64,000 nucleotides of DNA from Silene conica. Lineage: Eukaryota > Streptophyta > Magnoliopsida > Caryophyllales > Caryophyllaceae. Made by a program: the position numbers and the translations under genes. Shown here piece after piece: positions 57,739 through 64,000 of this stretch (positions within the stretch are counted from its first letter, which is position 1; the number at the start of each line of letters is the position of its first letter). The notes beneath the pieces were generated by a model. It ran no database searches. It saw only the letters and a list, made by a program, of their open reading frames with translations, and was not told where the DNA came from. Location of the stretch: the NCBI GenBank assembly GCA_029255685.2, contig CM055315.2, positions 52,915,358 to 52,979,357 of the forward strand, written 5' to 3'.

Positions 57739-60700
57739 CTACAACTTAGGAACACATCTAATTCCCATGGAATGAATGTGCCCTTCATGCTTATCACGTG
57801 CTAATGCTTTAGTGAGAGGATCAGCTATGTTGTCATCCGTAGCTATCTTATCAATAAATATCTCCTTTTGCTCCACGTAATCTCTGATTAGATGAGCTTT
57901 CCGTTGTACATGTCTAGCCTTGTTGCTAGACTTATGCTCCTTAGCTTGGAAGATGGCACCTTTATTGTCACAATAAACGGTGATGGGGTCATTCGAACTA
58001 GGCACTACTGAGAGTCCTTGTAAGAATTGACGCATCCATATTGCTTCCTTAGCTGCTTCCGAGGCGGCATAGTACTCGGACTCAGTCGTAGAATCTGCTG
58101 TAACACTCTGTTTAGAAATTTTCCAGCTGACAGCAGCGCCATTAAGAGTAAAAATGAATCCAGACTGAGATTTCGAGTCGTCTCGATCCGTTTGGAAGCT
58201 AGCATCTGCGTAACCCGTGGTGCAGAGCGTCGAGTCGCCTCCGTAAGTCAATCCCCAATCTTTAGTCCTTCGTAGGTACTTAAGAATGTTTTTCACGGCC
58301 ATCCAGTGTTGTTCACCTGGATGAGCTTGGAATCGACTTGTCATACTCAATGCATATGCAACGTCTGGACGTGTGCATATCATGGCATACATGATCGATC
58401 CTATTGCCGAAGCATAAGGAATACGACTCATGCGCTCCTTCTCTTCCAATGTCTTAGCTCCTTGAGTTTTGCTCAAGTGAAGCCCAATAGTCATAGGAAG
58501 GAACCCCTTCTTGGAGTTCGTCATGCTGAATCTCTCTAGAATCTTATCTATGTAAGACTCCTGACTGAGAGACAACATCCGTCATGATCTATCCCTGTAG
58601 ATACGGATGCCCAAAATTCTTTGTGCCTCTCCCAGATCTTTCATCTGGAAATGGTTTTTCAACCATGCTTTTACCGAAGAAAGAAGAGGTATGTCATTCC
58701 CAATCAAGAGTATGTCGTCGACATAAAGTACTAGGAATACAATCTTGCTCCCACTCGACTTGATATAGAGACAAGGTTCCTCGACTGATCGAATGAACCC
58801 ATTCTCTTTTATCACTTGGTCGAAGTGATGATTCCAACTCCGTGATGCTTGCTTAAGTCAATAGATGGAATGCTTAAGCTTGCAAACCTTCTTAGGATAT
58901 TCTGGATCAATAAAACCCTCGGGTTGTACCATGTACAACTCTTCCTCCAAATAACCGTTTAAGAAGGCGGTTTTAACGTCCATTTGCCATATTTCATAGT
59001 CATGAAATGCGGTGATCGCTAAGATAATCCGAATGGAACGTAGCATGACTACGGGTGCAAAGATCTCATCGTAGTGCAAGCCTGGAACTTGGGTGAAACC
59101 TTTAGCAACTAGTCTTGCCTTGTGGATATCTTGTTTTCCTTCCACGACATGCTTTATCTTGTAAAGCCATTTGCATTGAAGAGGACGTACCTTTGCAGGT
59201 AGGTCCACAAGATCCCACACGTTGTTCTCATACATAGAGTCCATCTCGGATCGCATGGCTTCTAGCCATAGCTTTGAGTCAGAATTGGTCATGGCACCTT
59301 TATAGGTTGAGGGTTCATTACCATCTAGGACTAAGATGTCATCTATGTGATGTTCCTCGACCATACCTATGTATCTGTCCGGAGGAATAGAGACTCTTAC
59401 CGACCTCCTAGGTTCCTCAGGAATATCTACCGTAGCCTCGGTTGTAGGAACTGTTTCCTCCAATGGTTGCTCAGTAGTTGGTTCTTGAACCTCCGATAAA
59501 TCGAAGGTTATATTACTCGACTTGTTCTCGAGAAATTCGTTCTCTAAGAACGTCACACTAGCCGCAACAAAAACACGATGTTCGGTTGGCGAGTAGAAGT
59601 AATGACCAAAAGTCCCCTTTGGATAGCCTATAAAGTATGTCTTGACCAATCGCGGGCCGAGCTTATCCTCGTGTCTCCACTTGACATAAGCCTCGCAGCC
59701 CCAAACCCGAATAAAGGACAAGTTAGGGACCGTTCCCTTCCATAATTCGTATGGAGTCTTGTCAACAGCTTTAGACGGACTTCGGTTAAGTATTAGAGCG
59801 GCTGACAAAAGAGCATAGCCCCACAATGAATCAGGCACAACGGTGTGACTCATCATGGATCGAACCATATCGAGTAGAGTTCGATTTCTCCGTTCGGACA
59901 CACCATTTAATTGTGGTGTTCTACGTGGAGTCAACTGTAGCACGATGCCACAGTCTTTAAGGTGTTGATCAAACTCGTGTGAAAGATACTCACCACCAAG
60001 ATCAGAACGTAGTGCTTTAATCTTTCTTCCAGCTGTTTCTGTACCCGATTCTGGTATTCTTTGAACCTGTCAAAGGATTCACTTTTATGCTTCATTAAGT
60101 AGACATAGCCATATCTACTCAAATCATCCGTGAAAGTGATGAAATACCTATAGCCTTCTCGTGCGTTGATCGACATAGGGCCACATACGTCCGTATGTAT
60201 GAGTCCTAATAGGTCGGCAGCGCACATTCCAACACCTTTGAAGGAAATACGAGTCATCTTACCGATGAGACATGATTCACACGTGCCATATGATTCGAAA
60301 TCAAAGGCCGAGATAGCTCCATTCTGTATGAGCTTTTTTACGCGTTTCTCATTTATGTGTCCCATACGACAATGCCATAGGTAAGTTTGATCTTTGTCAC
60401 CTACCTTTAATCTCTTATTATTCACATGTAATATTTCAATGGATTGATCTAAAACATAAATTCCATTCATGGAAACTGCCTTGCCATAAATCATATTGTG
60501 TAATGAGAAAATACAACTGTTATTTTCTATTACAAATGAAAAACCAAGTTTGTCAAGTGCAGAAACTGAAATAATGTTTTTGGATAAACAAGGAACATAA
60601 TAACAGTTATATAAAGATAACTCGAATCCACTTGGAAGTTGGATCACGTATGTTCCCCCCGAGACTGCAGCAACACGTGCTCCATTCCCGACATGCAGGT

Positions 60701-61523
60701 CAACCTCACCCTTGATGAGGGGTTCTTGGTTTCGGAGGCCCTGCACATGATTACATAGATGAGAACCACAACCAGTATCTAGTACCCAAGTTCCGTAACT
60801 TGCATGGTTAATCTCAATCATGTGAATAAAAGAAGAAGAAGACATACCGACAGGAGTAACGCGGCCTGCCTTAATGTCCTCACGATACACGGGGCATGAG
60901 CGCCTCCAATGCCCAGTCTTGTGGCAATGGTGACATTCCATGCTAGTATCCTTGCTCTTTGTCTTGCCCTGTGAGTTGCTCGACTCACCTGGTCCACTCT
61001 TAGTAAATCCTGACTTCTTAAACTTGGGCTTGCCTACTGTTAGGTCGCCCTGAGCTTTAGCTTTTCCCTTACCCTTACCCTTACTGGAAATCATGAGAAC
61101 ATCCTGCTTCATGCTCCCACTTAATTTCAGATCCTTCTCGGTCTGTACGAGAAGGGAGTGGAGCTCATGAGGAGTCTTCTTCATGTCTTTATTGTAATAG
61201 TTGGCCCTAAAGAGGGCGAACCCATCATGAAACGAATGAAGCATTCGATCAGTGATTATGTTCTCACTTATCTTGCAGTTTAGGGCCTCCAGTTTCTCGA
61301 TATTCTCAATCATGTTGAGAATATGCGGGCTAACAGCTTGGCCCTTCTGGATTTTCGCCTCAAAGAAGCGACAGGTATGCTCATAAGAAACGATTCTCGG
61401 AGCTTTTGAGAATTCCTTATTGAGCGTGGTGAAAAACTTGTTTGCACCATGGGTTATGAAGCGTCTTTGCAAATTGGATTCCATTGCATAGATGAGTACG
61501 TTCTTTATCGCACCCGCTTCCAT
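57739..61523 (-). pseudogene. Copia A3 gag-protease-integrase-RT-RNase H
   Basis: Read on -. Gag with 'MIENIEKLEALNCKISENI' and a basic tail; zinc knuckle 'CHHCHKTGHWRRSC' near 60,905-60,950; protease 'LDTGCGSHLCNH' near 60,755-60,790; integrase 'HCRMGHINEKRVK' and 'CESCLIGKM' near 60,260-60,380, core 'HTDVCGPMS' near 60,170; then RT 'QMDVKTAFLNGYLEEELYM' near 58,940, catalytic 'LYVDDI' at 58,711-58,728, and RNase H 'TTGYADASFQTDRDD' with 'TESEYYAASEAAKEAIWMR'. This domain order (integrase before RT) defines Ty1-copia. Gag extends somewhat beyond the right limit given. About three or four breaks. Confidence 0.93.
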
Positions 61524-62867
61524 GACGAAGTCGCTATGAGCGCGAACTTCGTTAGCTCTAGCTTCAGTTCCTGGGTGTGCCGGAATGGGCTCAGTTAAGT
61601 ACTAGCATATGCGTGAATGAATGAAATAAAGTGATGGCTTTGCAATTGACATGTGACATCTGTATTGTCACAGAAAACTAACGCGTAACCTCTACATGAG
61701 TCAGTTTTCAGGCATGTTATAGGTGGTTTGGTTTTAGGCGGAATATGATGCAAGCTATTATCGATGAAAGCATAAAAATAAATGCCATAAACGTAAATAA
61801 AAAGTCCTAGTGTGGCCTATCCTACCAAAATAAACATAAAACAACTTGGAATCCACCGTTGGACCCTAGTAGCTTGTCTTGATGTTCCATCTTGGTCTTT
61901 GCAGCGGGAGTGAGCATCCGGTCTCCGTCTTTGGTCTTCACAAAATTACTAATTTAAATTACAAATATAACCCTATTTACATTCTAATTTAAATATAAAA
62001 GTAATTACATGGCAAAAAACCCAAAACGGAGATTCAAGATCTCAAAATTACAAACAAGACTGCGTCCCATCATTACGGTGACACAATCTTCTAAGGCCAC
62101 ACTAAGTTACAACCGTTTGCAAAAATTAAATACGTTATAGAAAGCATTCAATAGGCATTCAACAAGACGATAAATAAAATGCATCAACTAAAAATAAAAT
62201 TCATACATGACATAATACTGTTATTATGATTAACAAATTTTACAAAACCACCTTTACGGGATTAAAATTATGTGATTATACCGTTTTAACCACTTTAATT
62301 TTAACAAGTTAATAATCCATTATCTTAAACCGTTTTAAAATAATATGTATCATGCGAGAGTGAACCGTTTCACAAAAATAATATACTATTTCCGTATACA
62401 GCATATTACTTTTGGCCAAGGGAAAATAAAACAAGTTATTTTCGGAAAAATAAAACACGACTGTTACATGGAAGTAGTCGACCGACCTCAACATGGGGTC
62501 GACCGACCTACTGTAAAAAAAAAAAAAATTTCTGTATCAGCAGAGAGGTCTACCGACCCATTAAACAGGTCGACCGACCTCCTGACGAATTTTTTTTTTT
62601 TTTTTTTTTTTTGTTTTTTTTTGTAACAGCAGAATGGTCGACCGACCTATTAACCAGGTCGACCGACCACAAAACAAGAAACCGAGTTTCTCAAAACGCA
62701 AAAGAGAAACTGCCGAAAAACAGAAACCCTACGCGGGTGTTGGTCGACCGACCACAATAATGGGTCGACCGACCCACACGCCGGCAGAAATCGATTTTCA
62801 AAATTTTTAACCAAAACTTATGAAAAACACAAAAGTAAAATCTCGTGGCCTTGGCTCTGATACCACT
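61524..62867 (-). other. Copia A3 leader and primer site
   Basis: Gag start region, a 5' leader and primer site. 61,605-61,985 matches 16,190-16,590 in A1; A2 lacks it. Long A/T runs flank the palindrome pairs (62,514-62,529, 62,590-62,623). The primer site at 62,851-62,867, read on -, is 'agtggtatcagagccaa'. Confidence 0.8.
62476..62774. repeat. Four palindrome pairs in copia A3 leader
   Basis: The starts are 62,476/62,497, 62,547/62,568, 62,636/62,657 and 62,742/62,763, all offset by 21 bp. The leader position is the same as in A1 and A2, with one more pair. Confidence 0.92.
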
Positions 62868-63876
62868 TGTGGGGAATATAGCATGTATTCGCCCTAAACA
62901 TGAAGGATTATAACGAATTTTACAGTTGAGATTATTGTCATAAGTTAAATAAAAACATGAAAAGAATAAAACCTTGGGTCCTTGCTTGAATAGGCCTAAG
63001 AACAGGAATTAAAGGAAATTTCCTCATATAACTTGCACCCAAGACTTTGTTTAAGATGATGTCGCGTGTGCTAGAAAGGCTCTCCAATTGCCTTGCAATA
63101 TGGGGAGAGTTTTGTGAGGTTTTAGATGTGAGATCTGGGTTTTGGGAAAGGCAGTTCTCAAAACCCTAATTTCCTTGAGATGTGTTTTATCAGTAAATCA
63201 ATCAAAGAAGCAGTAACCTGACAAAAGGAGAAGGACTCTCCTTATGTAGTGATTGGGTCGGCCGAACGGGTTGAGGTGAGAGTGGGCTTTTCCCACTCTT
63301 ACCTTATACCTTTGCGTGATTCGACCCGATTAGCTAAATATTATTCGCGAGTTTTATTTATAAATCGTACACGTGTTATCAGATATTAATGCAGTCGATG
63401 TATTAATAATGGTCTGATAAAATTACGATATTGTATAATTACCCAAATTAATATAACTATTTATATTAATACGCGAATACAATATTTAATTAAATATAAC
63501 CGTTTATATTTAATTTACGAATTAATCGTGTAATCCGTGTTAGCTAAAATTATTTAATCCGTAATAAATAATAATCTCAACATCTTATTGACTAATTTAA
63601 TAGTCAATACCTCTGACTAACTGTTTAGTCGTATTCGGCATAAATGTGACTGTATTTTCATACCTTCACATCTCGCAAACGTGTCCTATAGGTGTGACGT
63701 ATAGGGACCAGTTGATCACCGCCATCCGTATGACAATAACGTCAAACTTATCTAGCAAGCCAACCGTTATTGATAAACGTGGATCAACTGATAATAATAC
63801 TGAAGTATGCCCTTCTGATCCTTAAAGAGATTTAATAAGTCATTGTACTTAAATGTCAAGGACACCAGCCCCAACA
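62868..63876 (-). mobile_element. Copia A3 5' LTR
   Basis: 1,009 bp. Read on -, it starts TGTTGGGGCTGG and ends TATTCCCCACA next to the primer site. It carries AT-rich inverted phrases ('aatatttaattaaatataac') shared with all copia A LTRs. 63,882-64,000 continues the copia B-like LTR into which A3 inserted. Confidence 0.93.
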
Positions 63877-64000
63877 AAACACACACAATCACAACAAACA
63901 TACATGTACACGGCTGAAATGGGGCTTATTATAGACCCATTTTATCTTTGTCAATTGTATTAATTTGTAACATGTCACACATGTCCCATAACACATTAAC

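Larger units (their letters stand above)
52885..63876 (-). mobile_element. Copia element A3, full-length layout (TSD aaaca)
   Basis: 3' LTR 52,885-56,876 (interrupted by a Tekay element at 52,916-55,892), polypurine tract, gag-pol, leader with four palindrome pairs, primer site at 62,851-62,867 and 5' LTR 62,868-63,876. The exact duplication aaaca lies at 52,880-52,884 and 63,877-63,881. Counting by eye, the two LTRs differ at about 22 of 1,010 positions (2.2%), under about 1 million years at 1.3e-8 per site per year. All pol domains are recognisable but the coding region is broken, with about three or four breaks. Confidence 0.95.

Overview
The window is plant nuclear DNA made almost wholly of nested transposable elements. 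It suggests an intergenic or pericentromeric block of a flowering plant, probably a eudicot; species or order cannot be told from sequence alone. I recognise no host protein-coding gene, rRNA, tRNA or CRISPR. The evidence is the mix of families: Athila-type and Tekay/Del-type Ty3-gypsy elements, Ty1-copia elements, TRIMs, a CACTA transposon, a hAT element and a MITE. Many carry exact target-site duplications (TSDs), so the nesting order can be read. Retroelements are treated as fossils; coding parts are given only by outer limits.

Layout. 1-282 is the end of a Tekay-like LTR inside an Athila-type element (283-8,816, + strand: RNase H, integrase, a long motif-rich spacer, an extra ORF, 3' UTR, 3' LTR) whose 3' UTR holds a reverse solo LTR (4,930-6,204, TSD cacat). 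That Athila element lies in the LTR of another Tekay-like element (8,817 to about 14,190), which also holds TRIM sequence, a MITE and AT microsatellites. From about 14,190 to 43,286 copia sequence is the substrate. One copia LTR (pieces between 16,774 and 32,399) was hit twice: by a 13.2-kb Athila-like gag-protease element (16,953-30,184, - strand, TSD atacc), itself split by a 5.1-kb CACTA transposon (22,406-27,471, TSD att), and by a 1.7-kb hAT element (30,517-32,234, TSD ataggagg). Copia pieces of opposite orientation then meet around a TRIM (37,545-38,092), followed by a third copia copy holding an Athila-type solo LTR (39,664-41,279, TSD cctag).

From 43,287 to 45,434 nothing is recognised. 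Then come an Athila/Tat-like LTR with a different palindrome set (45,435 to about 47,160), a reverse Tekay LTR, a second copia family with a 1.68-kb LTR (49,756-51,432), and a complete-length copia element (52,885-63,876, - strand, TSD aaaca) whose own LTR received a shortened Tekay element (52,916-55,892, TSD ctaaa).

The signal ordinary annotation does not explain is a 12-bp palindrome, GGTCG-NN-CGACC. I find it about 38 times as a pair, and the two copies start 21 bp apart in all but one pair. The pairs occur in the LTRs, UTRs and one gag coding region of Athila-type elements and also in the 5' leaders of unrelated copia elements. A different palindrome, CTCGATCGAG, is paired at 20-22 bp in another LTR. 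It looks like a shared cis-acting device, spaced two helical turns apart, acquired by separate retrotransposon lineages. What it does is unknown.
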